This document shows, one piece after another, positions 8,746-17,703 of a stretch of 64,000 nucleotides of DNA; position 1 is the first letter of the stretch, and each line of letters opens with the position of its first letter. The stretch is from positions 1-64,000 of the forward strand of contig NZ_JACJRV010000012.1 of the NCBI RefSeq assembly GCF_014697475.1. Reading direction: 5' to 3'. The position numbers and the translations under genes were made by a program. This DNA is from Nostoc sp. FACHB-152. GTDB lineage: Bacteria > Cyanobacteriota > Cyanobacteriia > Cyanobacteriales > Nostocaceae. The notes under the pieces were generated by a model. It was not told where the DNA came from. It saw only the letters and a list, made by a program, of their open reading frames with translations, and made no database searches.

Positions 8746-8910
8746 ATGCAGTACTTGTCGGTTAAAGGCAATCAGGCCAGGAAAAAGAGGAAATCAAAAA
8801 TTTTCGCTCTTATCTTTTAACCTTGTTCAAGATTGTTAACCGAGTAGTATTGTGTTTGAGAGCGCAGCTTTTGGGAAAAATTAAATGCATATTAACTATG
8901 CAGTAAAAAA

Positions 8911-9573
8911 CTAACAAGCAAAATAAGCAAACTTAATCCGGTACAATACAGGGCCGAGTCCTGTATCAATTGTATCAACTCGGATTTGAGTTTCTTGATT
9001 GGCAGCTACATTTCTAGCTCTTGCTGTCAGACTTGTATTGATACCAAAAATCGAACTCACTGGTTTATTACATGCATTGATGGGTGCTAAGTCAAGCTGA
9101 ACCTCTTTTGTCCAAACTTTGGAAGTACCAGCAGCAAAAGTTTCGTTTAGATTTGGAATTACAATATTCCTACCTTGAAAAAGAAGTCTAACGTTAACTT
9201 CAGCACTGCCTTTATCTGGCACATCTGCAAATCCAACATACGTGATGTTAACTGGCTGAACAGTAAATCCAGAAGGGATATTAAGGCCTATTCGCAGATT
9301 GCATGATTTTGATTCAACTAGAGGAGACAGAGCTTTAGCTTCAAATTCTTTGAATGTTATAGAAAGAGTATCTCCATTCACAATCCCCTTTGCGGTTTCG
9401 TCTGGGCAACCGTTTCCTAAAAGAGTTACTGGAACTTCTCCATCTTCAGTTTGCAGAAACGTAATTCCATCTGGTTCAGGAGTTACGTCAGTTTGAGCCT
9501 GTACTTGAGTTAAACCCGCAATATTTAAACTCAGTAGTGTCAGACTGGAAATAATAGCAGTAGAAATTTTCAT
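8911..9573 (-). CDS. secreted DUF4360-like protein, paralogue 2
   Basis: About 220 residues from the ATG at 9573, preceded by GAGGAG at good distance. The signal peptide MKISTAIISSLTLLSLN ends near VQAQ. Cysteines in GNGCP, SKSCNLR, INACN and the C-terminal YFAC match paralogue 1, and the surrounding segments (GEVPVTLLGNGCP, LRIGLNIPSGF) are alike. The two genes are tandem on the same strand and arose by duplication. Exported; function unknown. Confidence 0.85.
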   Translation of the reverse strand: MKISTAIISSLTLLSLNIAGLTQVQAQTDVTPEPDGITFLQTEDGEVPVTLLGNGCPDETAKGIVNGDTLSITFKEFEAKALSPLVESKSCNLRIGLNIPSGFTVQPVNITYVGFADVPDKGSAEVNVRLLFQGRNIVIPNLNETFAAGTSKVWTKEVQLDLAPINACNKPVSSIFGINTSLTARARNVAANQETQIRVDTIDTGLGPVLYRIKFAYFAC

Positions 9574-10226
9574 ACAAAAACTCCTCAAAAATGTGTATTT
9601 TTCCGGCATATTCCAATACAATTCAATTAAGGAAAGATTAAGTTACATTTAACCAAATTAATTGATTAAACCTCTGGCTTTATCCGCATAAACTAGCGGA
9701 TAAATACTCTTAATTGAAACTGTATTTTTATATGCTTAAAGGGTTTGTCAACTTAGTAATAAAATTCTAAGCAAACAAATATTACCCAGCAGCTTGTTTG
9801 AAGTTTTGGGTTTCACATCTGTTCTCAATTGTGTTCAATACGCTGTGTTTGAAGTAAACAAAATCGATAACAGCACCAAATATCTAGTTATTTAATTAGC
9901 TAGTAGCGTATTTAATTTATTTGAGAAAGCTATTAAGATGTTGCTCCAAGAATAAATCCCCTCTTAGGTAGATTTCGTCTATCTAAAGAGGTAGATTTAT
10001 ATGATTTGTCCTCACAAAGATAAAAGCTAAAATATATTTTGAAAACAAATAATAAAATTTAATAATATTAATTTTAATAAATATATTTGTAGATATTGTT
10101 AATAATAAAAGATGAAGATAACCTTAATAATATTTTTATTCTAGCAAATATTTTTAGCCTGCAAGACAAATAAATCGCTCTTGTTATTAAAAAATTATAA
10201 ACAAAAGCGATCGCAAATAAATAAAA
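9574..10226. other. long AT-rich spacer
   Basis: About 650 bp without a gene. It holds an imperfect hairpin at 9960-9991 (CCTCTTAGGTAGA / TCTATCTAAAGAGG). The stretch 10020-10200 is very A/T-rich. The promoter of the DUF4360-like gene should be at its left end. Confidence 0.55.
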
Positions 10227-10619
10227 CTATATACTTTGAGTCTTATTAGATATTTCTTCTGCGGTTCCTTTTAAACGGGTGGCTAAACTTTTGCGGACAC
10301 GTTCACTTTTGCGAACACCACCAGCCATTTCATATTCAATACTGTCTTTACCATACTTAAAAGCGACCCCAATTAGCATTTTTTCTAAAAGGTCGCTTAA
10401 TTTTTTTTCTAACTCTTGCATCTCTATTTTAGAAGAGTCAATCACAGTTAGAGCCGTATTATAAGCTTCAATTTTAGTACGATATTGCTCTATTAATTGA
10501 GCCATATTTTGTAAATTGCGATTTTCGCCAAAATCCATAGTTGGATCAATTGCTTTGAGTCCAGAAGTCCGTAACTCAGCTTTTTCTAAAGCGCGAGATG
10601 TACGTTTTTTACGAGACAT
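10227..10619 (-). CDS. hypothetical basic coiled-coil protein
   Basis: 130 residues from the ATG at 10619, which has GAGGAGC upstream. The start MSRKKRTSRALEKAELR is strongly basic. The middle (QLIEQYRTKIEAYNTA... MQELEKKLSDLLEKM) is predicted coiled coil, and the tail is again basic (GGVRKSERVRKSLATRLKG). No membrane segment. It may bind nucleic acid or be a structural protein; I do not recognise a family. Confidence 0.65.
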   Translation of the reverse strand: MSRKKRTSRALEKAELRTSGLKAIDPTMDFGENRNLQNMAQLIEQYRTKIEAYNTALTVIDSSKIEMQELEKKLSDLLEKMLIGVAFKYGKDSIEYEMAGGVRKSERVRKSLATRLKGTAEEISNKTQSI

Positions 10620-10835
10620 AGTGATGCTCCTCATCGATGCTTTTAAAGCTAGTTTGTCTTAATTAAATTGCTTTTTGCGTCAGTATTTTTAACAAAATAT
10701 TGTAATTTTTAGATTTTAAGTTGTCAGTAATATTTCTTGTATGATGACTTCTAGAACACCAATTTAGTAATCTTGAAAGAACCTCTTCTACAAGGCTACG
10801 GTTTACACACAAGTCAAAAAAAACTCTTTGAGTAT

Positions 10836-10919
10836 GGTAGGTGCGTTATGGACGATAGTTCTAACGCACCGCAAATCTGGGGCGGTGCGTTACGCTGGCG
10901 CGATAACACACCCTACAAA
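10836..10919. repeat. dispersed GTAGGTGCGTTA-type repeat
   Basis: Inverted segments around GGTAGGTGCGTTA and TAACACACCCTAC, with internal CTAACGCACC and GGTGCGTTACGC copies. A related piece lies at 23251-23286 (TGTAGGGTGTGTTACG / CTAACGCACCCTA). It is a common cyanobacterial intergenic repeat and is not coding. Confidence 0.6.
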
Positions 10920-10936
10920 ATTTTTTAAAGACAAAA

Positions 10937-11104
10937 CTTAGTGTTGTAACAACATCAACTTGTGATCTAACGACAGAACTTAGTGTTGTAACAACATCAA
11001 CTTGTGATCTAACAACAGAACTTAGTGTTGTAACAACATCAACTTGTGATCTAACAACAGAACTTAGTGTTGTAACAACATTAACTTGTGATCTAACAAC
11101 AATT
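10937..11104. repeat. 42-bp tandem repeat, four copies
   Basis: Four head-to-tail 42-bp units starting CTTAGTGTTGTAACAACATC, nearly identical. The unit is a multiple of three, so the minus frame reads as an apparent 14-residue repeat, but this frame has no ribosome-binding site and runs into other repeats, so I do not call it a gene. Confidence 0.85.
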
Positions 11105-11105
11105 A

Positions 11106-11130
11106 AAGAGACGTTGCAATGCAACGTCTC
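11106..11130. repeat. perfect palindrome GAGACGTTGC type
   Basis: AGAGACGTTGCA and TGCAACGTCTCT are perfect inverse copies around one base. This is a dispersed palindrome; a relative (GAGACGTAAAATTTTACGTC) occurs at about 43050. It may serve as a bidirectional terminator. Confidence 0.65.
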
Positions 11131-11140
11131 TACATCTGGG

Positions 11141-11419
11141 TTAATGCATCATAATTTGGCGGCTTAAAATACTCATGACTTCGCCGGGATTAGTGGTTGG
11201 TAGCAGTGGACTCCAATCACCAACACTGGCGTAGCCAATTACTTGCAAGTAGTTAATTGTACTGGTGACAGCTTTAGGAGAACCAATCAATAGATGTTTA
11301 ATCGGTTCGCGGTGGGGAAAGGACGGTTGAGAAAATTGATTAGGGATGGGTGAATTGAAATCTGCGCCCAAGAACTGCGCTAATTTTGATTGGGCGGAAT
11401 TTTGTAATTGTGCCATCAT
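11141..11419 (-). CDS. small conserved-looking protein, about 92 aa
   Basis: I start it at ATG 11419 (MMAQLQNSAQSKLAQFLG), with GGAG about 10 bp upstream, since the open frame beyond is a HIP1-containing tandem repeat. The body is predicted soluble: PIKHLLIGSPKAVTSTINYL, then GYASVGDWSPLLPTTNPGEVMSILSRQ. It is regular and codon-like, so probably a real gene, but I assign no function. Confidence 0.6.
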   Translation of the reverse strand: MMAQLQNSAQSKLAQFLGADFNSPIPNQFSQPSFPHREPIKHLLIGSPKAVTSTINYLQVIGYASVGDWSPLLPTTNPGEVMSILSRQIMMH

Positions 11420-11433
11420 TGTATTTATACTCC

Positions 11434-11561
11434 GATTCTGGGGTTTAAATAAAGGCGATCGCTTTCTTCTTCGCGGGATTGGGCGATCGCTTTTATCGAT
11501 TTTGGGGTTTAGATAAAGGCGATCGTTTTCCTCTTTGGGGAAGGGTGCGATCGCTTTTATC
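11434..11561. repeat. 64-bp tandem duplication carrying HIP1 sites
   Basis: Two adjacent 64-bp units (11434-11497 and 11498-11561), both with GGGGTTTA, AAAGGCGATCG and GCGATCGCTTTTATC. Each unit carries two HIP1 or near-HIP1 octamers. It extends the open frame of the neighbouring small gene but is more likely its leader. Confidence 0.7.
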
Positions 11562-11892
11562 ATGTTTAAATATTAAAGTATAATTTTATACTTGTCAATC
11601 ATGAATGCAAATATTTTTATTGTTAATTCTCAATTTTTAACAGCAACAAATAATCTTGTATAAAAAACTTAGAACCCCGATTCTTTAAGAAGTCGGGGTT
11701 CTATTTGTTTACGAATAATTTAGATCTGCTATAGAGCAGGAGGTGTAATACCTAGGTCATAATTTTGATTTTATTTAATGGAATAAAACAGGTGAGTTTC
11801 TTGTCAAGCCGAGAAAATATTCTTTCCATATTGTAATTGAAAATTAGTAAGTGATTATTAGTTTATTACAAAGTATTTGAATTAAAATACAT
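11562..11892. other. AT-rich spacer with hairpin
   Basis: About 330 bp. The only structure is the hairpin at 11671-11702 (AGAACCCCGA / TCGGGGTTCT, loop TTCTTTAAGAAG), of the same dispersed type as 1873-1905. No gene seen. Confidence 0.6.
11671..11702. repeat. AGAACCCCGA hairpin
   Basis: Perfect 10-bp arms around a 12-base loop. It is a common Nostocales dispersed hairpin, and a relative lies at 1873. Confidence 0.65.
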
Positions 11893-12951
11893 TTATTCTC
11901 CTATGATTATCCTCATAAATACTATTTTTTTTATAAGTAAAATTGTTAAATATGAACAGATAAATGTAATAATCGCTGTTAATGGAATACTATAAATAGG
12001 ATTTCCATAAGAAGCACTTAGAAAAAAGCCAAAATTACCATTTTCTAATAAATTTAGAAATACTGGATGAACTAAATACATACCTAAACTAGCTGAACTG
12101 AGTGACCTAATTATAGATAATAATATTTCATTTTTAGCAAAAGCAGACATGGAAGTATAATATTTAATTAACACAAAGGTTGAACAGGAAAAAATAATAA
12201 TATTTGGCGATAAATATTTATAAAAATAGTCAAAAAAATCACCATAATAAACAGTGAATAAATGCGTACCAACTATAGTAATACATATGGAACATAGTGC
12301 TAAAATTGTAGCTACAATGGCATATCTTTTTGTAATTGTTTTTTTACCTAAAATTAAACCTATAACCAGGTATCCAGAGTAGCCCGAAATCGATGAAACA
12401 TCTATCCAATTAGTTATATTTAATCTTTGTGCTATGGGAGGAACTGAAACAGCCAAGAACCATAATCCTATGTAATAGGAGAGCAATTTATTATCAGCAT
12501 ATTTTACAATTAGTTTTAATAAAGGCAAATATAAATAGATACCTATTAATGCATATAAAAACCATAGATGAGGAGCAGCAGGACTTACTAAGAGACTGAT
12601 AAGTGAAGAGAAGGAAATTGCCTTAATATCCCCTTGATAATAAAATCTCCACAAAATATAAAAAATTGACCAAGCAACAAGTGGAATTAAAATTCGCTTA
12701 AACCTTTTATTAAAGAAACTTTTAAATGTTTCTTGCTTTTCGAGTAAAAGATAACCTGAAAGCATGAAGAATAAAGGAACACACATCCTTACTGCTGAAT
12801 CATAAATGTTTCCTATTATCCAGTATGAATCAGGTATTTTTTTAAATTGGTAAAGCAATGGTGCGGCTGAATGTAGAAATATAACACAAAAATTTGCTAT
12901 AACCCTTACATAATCAACCCATATTAACCGATTTTGAAATTTTGAATCCAT
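11893..12951 (-). CDS. membrane acyltransferase family 3 (O-acetyltransferase-like)
   Basis: A 352-residue integral membrane protein with about ten hydrophobic segments. The start has LIWVDYVRVIANFCVIFLHS, which carries the D/R...H signature of acyltransferase family 3 (OafA/WecH type), and PLFFMLSGYLLL follows. Such proteins O-acetylate polysaccharides or other envelope glycans. The gene and its flanks are noticeably more AT-rich than the housekeeping genes around, so it may have been acquired. It stands alone, with no glycan-synthesis genes beside it. Confidence 0.9.
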   Translation of the reverse strand: MDSKFQNRLIWVDYVRVIANFCVIFLHSAAPLLYQFKKIPDSYWIIGNIYDSAVRMCVPLFFMLSGYLLLEKQETFKSFFNKRFKRILIPLVAWSIFYILWRFYYQGDIKAISFSSLISLLVSPAAPHLWFLYALIGIYLYLPLLKLIVKYADNKLLSYYIGLWFLAVSVPPIAQRLNITNWIDVSSISGYSGYLVIGLILGKKTITKRYAIVATILALCSICITIVGTHLFTVYYGDFFDYFYKYLSPNIIIFSCSTFVLIKYYTSMSAFAKNEILLSIIRSLSSASLGMYLVHPVFLNLLENGNFGFFLSASYGNPIYSIPLTAIITFICSYLTILLIKKIVFMRIIIGE

Positions 12952-13579
12952 TTTGCTCCATTTTGAGTTGTGTAACTTAGAACTATTCTTGAATTACATT
13001 ACAGACTGATGCAAAAGCAATTGCACTAAAAAGATTTTTGTTTTTGATTTATTGAAAGCCATTACTTTGAAGAGGTTTTACTCCATCAGTGCCTTTTGTA
13101 TCTAATAATGCTATATTGCTTATTTGTGCAAAAGCAATACTTATAGCAATAACATGAGATGTACCTGTGATTGCTGTTGAATTATTTGCGAAATTTACAC
13201 TAACACTGCTATTTTTACTACAGCATATCAACAGCAAAGAGTAGATAAATAGTAAAACAGTTTGATAAGTAATACTTTCAGCACGCCTAAAAGCGATCGT
13301 ATTTTTCCTAGATGCATGACTGACATCTGTTCAAACTTGGAGTAAGGATGTATACACCCTTACTCCTCTATACCAATACACCTTTGTCCAAACCCTTGAT
13401 TTTCCGTATCACTGCGTAAGCCCCAATTTATGTTGGATTCAACCTTTTGTCATCCAATGCTACGGAATGTGTTTCATAAGAGCAACCTCACTGGCGGTGC
13501 TACTACCCGTTATGAATGAAACAAACAAGTAAAATCCCTTCCTTATTGGCTGTTGCCTATTGCCTGTGTTTCTTGAAAG
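12952..13579. other. spacer with a hairpin
   Basis: About 630 bp. A 62-codon minus frame at 13049-13237 is possible but unsupported. A perfect hairpin lies at 13339-13366 (GGAGTAAGG / CCTTACTCC), followed by an AT-rich stretch. Nothing else is recognisable. Confidence 0.5.
13339..13366. repeat. 9-bp hairpin
   Basis: GGAGTAAGG and CCTTACTCC around a 10-base loop, followed by TCTAT. Possibly a weak terminator or a dispersed palindrome. Confidence 0.5.
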
Positions 13580-14938
13580 TTAGTCAACAACAGGTAATCC
13601 TGCCAGTGCCATTGCCACTTCTTCAGCACTATATTCAGTATCAACCAACTTTCCTGCTTGGTAATCAATGTAAGCTTGCATATCAAAGTGTCCATGACCG
13701 CAAAGATTAAACAAGATAGTCTTGCTTTCACCTGCTTCTTTGCAACGCAACGCTTCATCAATTGCAGCTTTCACGGCATGGTTCGCTTCTGGTGCTGGTA
13801 AAATTCCTTCGGCTCTTGCAAAAGTTAAACCCGCCGCAAAGCAACCAAGTTGATATTCTGCACGGGTTTCTACTAATCCTAAATTGACAATATGACTAAC
13901 TAAAGGAGCCATACCGTGATAGCGCAAACCGCCAGCGTGAATGCCTTCTGGCACAAAACCGCTACCTAAAGTGTGCATTTTAGTTAATGGTGTTAGCTGT
14001 GCAGTATCACCAAAATCATAAGCATATTTGCCGCGAGTTAACGAAGGACAAGCAGCAGGTTCCACAGCGATGATTTGGATATCTTTTTCTCCTCGCAGTT
14101 TCGCACCAAGAAATGGAAAGGCAATTCCCGCAAAGTTACTACCGCCACCTGTACACCCAATGACAATATCCGGGTAATCTCCTGCCATTTCTAATTGCGT
14201 TAATGCTTCTTGCCCAATTACAGTTTGATGTAATAGTACGTGATTGAGAACACTGCCTAACGCATATTTAGTGTTTTCATCCCCTGCTGCTACTTCTACT
14301 GCTTCACTGATAGCAATACCTAAACTACCTGTACTGTTAGGATGTTCTGCTAAAATTTTACGTCCCGCTTGAGTTTCATTGCTAGGGCTGGCTACTACCC
14401 TAGCACCGTAACTCTCCATTAATGCTCGGCGGTAAGGCTTTTGTTGATAGCTAACATTCACCATGTAAACCAACACTTCCAAACCAAACAGCGCACCAGC
14501 AAAGGCTAAAGATGAACCCCACTGTCCGGCTCCAGTTTCGGTAGTTAATTTTTTGACCCCAGCTTGTTTGTTATAGTATGCCTGAGCAACCGCAGTATTA
14601 GGTTTGTGACTTCCCGAAGGACTAACACCTTCATATTTGTAATAAATTTTGGCTGGCGTATCCAAAGCTTTTTCTAGACGACGCGCCCGATAAAGTGGAG
14701 TCGGTCGCCATTGACAATATATAGAGCGTACTGCATCAGGTATCTCAATCCACCTTTCTTGAGTAACTTCTTGTTCAATCAAAGCTAAGGGAAACAGAGG
14801 TAATAAATCATCTGGTGTAATTGGCTTACCTGTACCTGGATGTAAAACTGGCGGTAATGCTTGCGATATATCAGCCTGGATGTTGTACCAAGCTGTCGGC
14901 ATTTGGTCTTCAGTCAGAATATATTTAATTGTTTCCAT
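13580..14938 (-). CDS. trpB2: TrpB2-type tryptophan synthase beta chain-like enzyme
   Basis: A 452-residue PLP enzyme of the TrpB2 branch, which is longer than classical TrpB (about 400). The PLP lysine lies in [10 protein letters not shown], the phosphate-binding glycines in [11 protein letters not shown], and [13 protein letters not shown] is a TrpB hallmark. TrpB2 makes tryptophan from indole and serine and often acts without TrpA, so it may salvage indole. No other trp gene is adjacent. Confidence 0.93.
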   Translation of the reverse strand: METIKYILTEDQMPTAWYNIQADISQALPPVLHPGTGKPITPDDLLPLFPLALIEQEVTQERWIEIPDAVRSIYCQWRPTPLYRARRLEKALDTPAKIYYKYEGVSPSGSHKPNTAVAQAYYNKQAGVKKLTTETGAGQWGSSLAFAGALFGLEVLVYMVNVSYQQKPYRRALMESYGARVVASPSNETQAGRKILAEHPNSTGSLGIAISEAVEVAAGDENTKYALGSVLNHVLLHQTVIGQEALTQLEMAGDYPDIVIGCTGGGSNFAGIAFPFLGAKLRGEKDIQIIAVEPAACPSLTRGKYAYDFGDTAQLTPLTKMHTLGSGFVPEGIHAGGLRYHGMAPLVSHIVNLGLVETRAEYQLGCFAAGLTFARAEGILPAPEANHAVKAAIDEALRCKEAGESKTILFNLCGHGHFDMQAYIDYQAGKLVDTEYSAEEVAMALAGLPVVD

Positions 14939-15358
14939 ATCTAAGATTTAATACAGCAAAGTTAGAACTTTTTTTATTTTCTAAGAAAATGGCTATTTGA
15001 GAAGAGAGAAAAACAATCTGATTAATTGTTTTTGAGCTAAAAATAAATCATTGAATTTTTGAAATTTCTTAATTTGTAATAAAAACATTTAGTTATACCA
15101 ATTTGAAAAAAGAATGCGACACATAAATAAGACCCCTCCCCAACCCTCCCCTTGGCAAGGGGAGGGTGCCGTCAGGCGGGTGGGGTATCTGTCGCAAACA
15201 TTATTTGAATTGGTATTATTTAGAAAGCGATCGCTTCTCATTAACAACCTGCGATAAAGACAGTCGGGGATCTCAAAATATTTCACCTTGTATCAAAAAC
15301 TATAAATTTTGCACCAGGCGGAGTAGTTTATATTTTCATCGCACACAAAATTCCGCTT
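14939..15358. other. spacer holding a MITE-like element
   Basis: 420 bp between divergent genes. The interval 15095-15216 is a repeat element. The rest holds the promoters of both flanking genes but shows no strong match. Confidence 0.6.
15095..15216. repeat. MITE-like element, 122 bp
   Basis: The terminal inverted repeats start ATACCAATTTGAAAAAAGAA and end with the inverse (ATTTGAATTGGTAT). The inside has CCCTCCCCTTG/CAAGGGGAGGG as a strong stem. No coding capacity. This is a non-autonomous element of a type common in Nostocales. Confidence 0.75.
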
Positions 15359-16486
15359 ATGCGTCTGACCTCACTAGATGTTTTTCGTGGCATCACCATA
15401 GCTGCTATGATTCTTGTCAACATGGCAGGAGTTGCCGATGATGTTTATCCTCCCTTGGCTCATGCTGACTGGCATGGTTGCACACCAACAGATTTAGTCT
15501 TTCCTTTCTTTTTATTTATTGTTGGTGTGGCAATGACATTTTCTTTGTCAAAATACACCGCAGATAATAAACCAACTTCTACTGTATACTTGCGAATACT
15601 TCGCCGTGCAGCTATTTTATTTGCTTTAGGTTTATTATTAAACGGCTTTTGGAATAAAGGTGTCTGGACTTTTGACTTAAGCAGCATCCGCATCATGGGA
15701 GTGTTGCAACGCATCAGCTTAACTTACCTGTTAGCTTCCCTGGCAGTTCTCAACCTCCCACGCAAAGGACAATGGATATTAGCCGCAGTCTTACTCATCG
15801 GTTACTGGCTAACCATGATGTATGTTCCAGTTCCCGAATATGGTGCGGGTGTGTTGACACGCGACGGTAACTTTGGTGCATACATAGACCGCCTAATTAT
15901 CCCTAAAGCACATCTGTACGCCGGCGATGGTTTCAAAAACTTAGGCGACCCAGAAGGACTTTTCAGCACAATTCCAGCCGTTGTTAGCGTTCTCGCTGGT
16001 TACTTCACAGGGCAATGGATACGTAAACAGCCAGTGCAAACACGTACAAGTGTAGGGTTAGCTTTATTTGGTATTGGTTGCTTAATTCTGGGTTGGGCTT
16101 GGGGTTGGGTATTCCCGATTAACAAAAAACTATGGACAAGTTCTTACGTTGTTTTTACCAGTGGTTGGGCGTTACTTTTATTAGCCGCTTGTTACGAACT
16201 TATCGAAGTGCGATTAATTAAACGCTGGAGTAAACCTTTTGAGATTATGGGCTTAAATGCGATCGCTCTGTTCGTTGCATCTGTGTTACTAATTAAAATC
16301 TTAGTCAAAACTACCATTGGCACAGGCGAAACTGCCCCCAGCACCTTTAACTGGATTTATCAAAATATATTTGCATCTTGGGCAGGAACTTTCAACGGTT
16401 CATTATTATTTGCCCTGATTACTGTATTCTTATGGTGGGGTGTTGCCGTACTCATGTATCGCCAACGCTGGTTTCTCAAAGTTTAA
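15359..16486 (+). CDS. HGSNAT-like multi-pass membrane acyltransferase-family protein
   Basis: 375 residues with about ten membrane segments. It begins MRLTSLDVFRGITIAAMILVN, the signature of the heparan-alpha-glucosaminide N-acetyltransferase/DUF5009 family. DLVFPFFLFIVGVAMTFSL follows. In animals the relative acetylates heparan glucosamine across the lysosomal membrane; bacterial homologues are thought to act on envelope sugars. The role here is inferred from family. It is divergent from trpB2. Confidence 0.9.
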   Translation: MRLTSLDVFRGITIAAMILVNMAGVADDVYPPLAHADWHGCTPTDLVFPFFLFIVGVAMTFSLSKYTADNKPTSTVYLRILRRAAILFALGLLLNGFWNKGVWTFDLSSIRIMGVLQRISLTYLLASLAVLNLPRKGQWILAAVLLIGYWLTMMYVPVPEYGAGVLTRDGNFGAYIDRLIIPKAHLYAGDGFKNLGDPEGLFSTIPAVVSVLAGYFTGQWIRKQPVQTRTSVGLALFGIGCLILGWAWGWVFPINKKLWTSSYVVFTSGWALLLLAACYELIEVRLIKRWSKPFEIMGLNAIALFVASVLLIKILVKTTIGTGETAPSTFNWIYQNIFASWAGTFNGSLLFALITVFLWWGVAVLMYRQRWFLKV

Positions 16487-16666
16487 ACTCCGCACGTCTG
16501 CGTGAGGTTCTCATACCATTTCACAAAAATTTGATGCCAACAAAGCATCAAGAAGAAAATCCCAACTTGTAATAGAAGCGTGGGATCTAAGTTATGCGGA
16601 CGCAGTTATCTTCACGTCAAAAGCAGATACAGATTCTTAAAAGCTCACAATTTACATAGGAGCTAT

Positions 16667-17491
16667 ATGGGTACAATCACAACTAAGGATGGGACGCAAA
16701 TCTATTACAAGGACTGGGGTACAGGACAGCCTGTTGTCTTCAGTCACGGCTGGCCACTGAGCGCAGATGCTTGGGAATCGCAGATGTTTTTTCTCGCCTC
16801 CCACGGTTATCGTTGCATCGCGCACGACCGTCGCGGTCATGGACGGTCAAGCCAACCGTGGCACGGTAATGACATGGATACTTACGCCGACGATTTAGCG
16901 GAGTTATTCGAGGCACTGGATCTTAATGATGCGGTGATGATTGGACACTCCACTGGTGGCGGTGAAGTGGCGCGCTTTATTGGAAGGCACGGCACCAAAC
17001 GCGTTTCTAAAGCTGTGTTGATGGGTGCAGTACCGCCACTCATGCTGAAGACAGAAGCGAATCCAGGTGGACTGCCCATTGAAGTTTTTGACGGTTTTCG
17101 AGCCGCGTTTTTAGCTGACCGATCGCAATTCTTTCTAGATGTACCCAGTGGGCCATTCTTTGGTTTCAATCGCCCCGGTGCCAAAGTTTCCCAAGGGTTA
17201 ATCAATTCTTGGTGGATGCAGGGAATGATGGCTGGCCATAAAAACGCCTATGACTGCATTAAGGCGTTTTCAGAAACAGATTTCACCGAAGATTTGAAAA
17301 AGTTTGATGTGCCAACATTAATCATTCATGGTGATGACGATCAGATAGTGCCGATTGGTGCTTCTGCGCTTTTGTCTGCAAAGCTTGTCAAGAATTCGAT
17401 TTTGAAAATCTATCCTGGGGGAGCGCACGCTCTGGGTGACACGAGCAAGGAACAGGTCAACGCCGACCTGCTGGAATTTATCAAATCCTAA
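16667..17491 (+). CDS. alpha/beta hydrolase, non-heme chloroperoxidase-like
   Basis: I start at the ATG 16667, which has AGGAG 5-10 bp upstream, giving 274 residues. The sequence begins [18 protein letters not shown]. It has [12 protein letters not shown] (oxyanion region), [11 protein letters not shown] (Ser nucleophile), [12 protein letters not shown] (Asp) and GGAHALGDT (His), in the order and spacing of cofactor-free haloperoxidases and esterases. The haloperoxidase name does not mean it halogenates in vivo; esterase activity is more likely. Confidence 0.92.
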   Translation: MGTITTKDGTQIYYKDWGTGQPVVFSHGWPLSADAWESQMFFLASHGYRCIAHDRRGHGRSSQPWHGNDMDTYADDLAELFEALDLNDAVMIGHSTGGGEVARFIGRHGTKRVSKAVLMGAVPPLMLKTEANPGGLPIEVFDGFRAAFLADRSQFFLDVPSGPFFGFNRPGAKVSQGLINSWWMQGMMAGHKNAYDCIKAFSETDFTEDLKKFDVPTLIIHGDDDQIVPIGASALLSAKLVKNSILKIYPGGAHALGDTSKEQVNADLLEFIKS

Positions 17492-17500
17492 TCCGGCTGC

Positions 17501-17622
17501 AATACTATTCGGTTAAGCATTTTTAAGTTGTAATCTGGTTTTGGGAAAAGGTTAAAGGATAAGGGTTAAAGGTTTTCTTCTACTTTTTCCCCTTCCCCTT
17601 TCCCCTTTAACCGAAAGGTATT
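17501..17622. repeat. 122-bp inverted-end element, copy A
   Basis: Ends AATACTATTCGGTTAAG and the inverse of CTTTAACCGAAAGGTATT. The core has GGGAAAAGGTTAAAGGATAA and GGTTAAAGGTTTT. A second copy with the same ends and core lies at 28404-28524, so this is a mobile non-autonomous family. Confidence 0.75.
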
Positions 17623-17703
17623 GGATATGGATGCGTAGATGTGAGACATCAAGTAATTGTCAGACCTGTTTGAAAGCCAACTATCCCAAGGAGTTTAGCA
17701 CTC

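Noticed and set aside
10937-11104. CRISPR array
   Set aside because: The units are contiguous with no unique spacers, and no cas genes are present.
10861-11124. Apparent repeat protein on the minus strand (RSQVDVVTTLSS units)
   Set aside because: It is the translation of a 42-bp tandem repeat plus a dispersed palindrome; no ribosome-binding site and no support as a gene.
13049-13237. Possible 62-aa ORF on the minus strand
   Set aside because: No RBS, no domain, low-complexity flanks. It may be a fragment, but cannot be supported.
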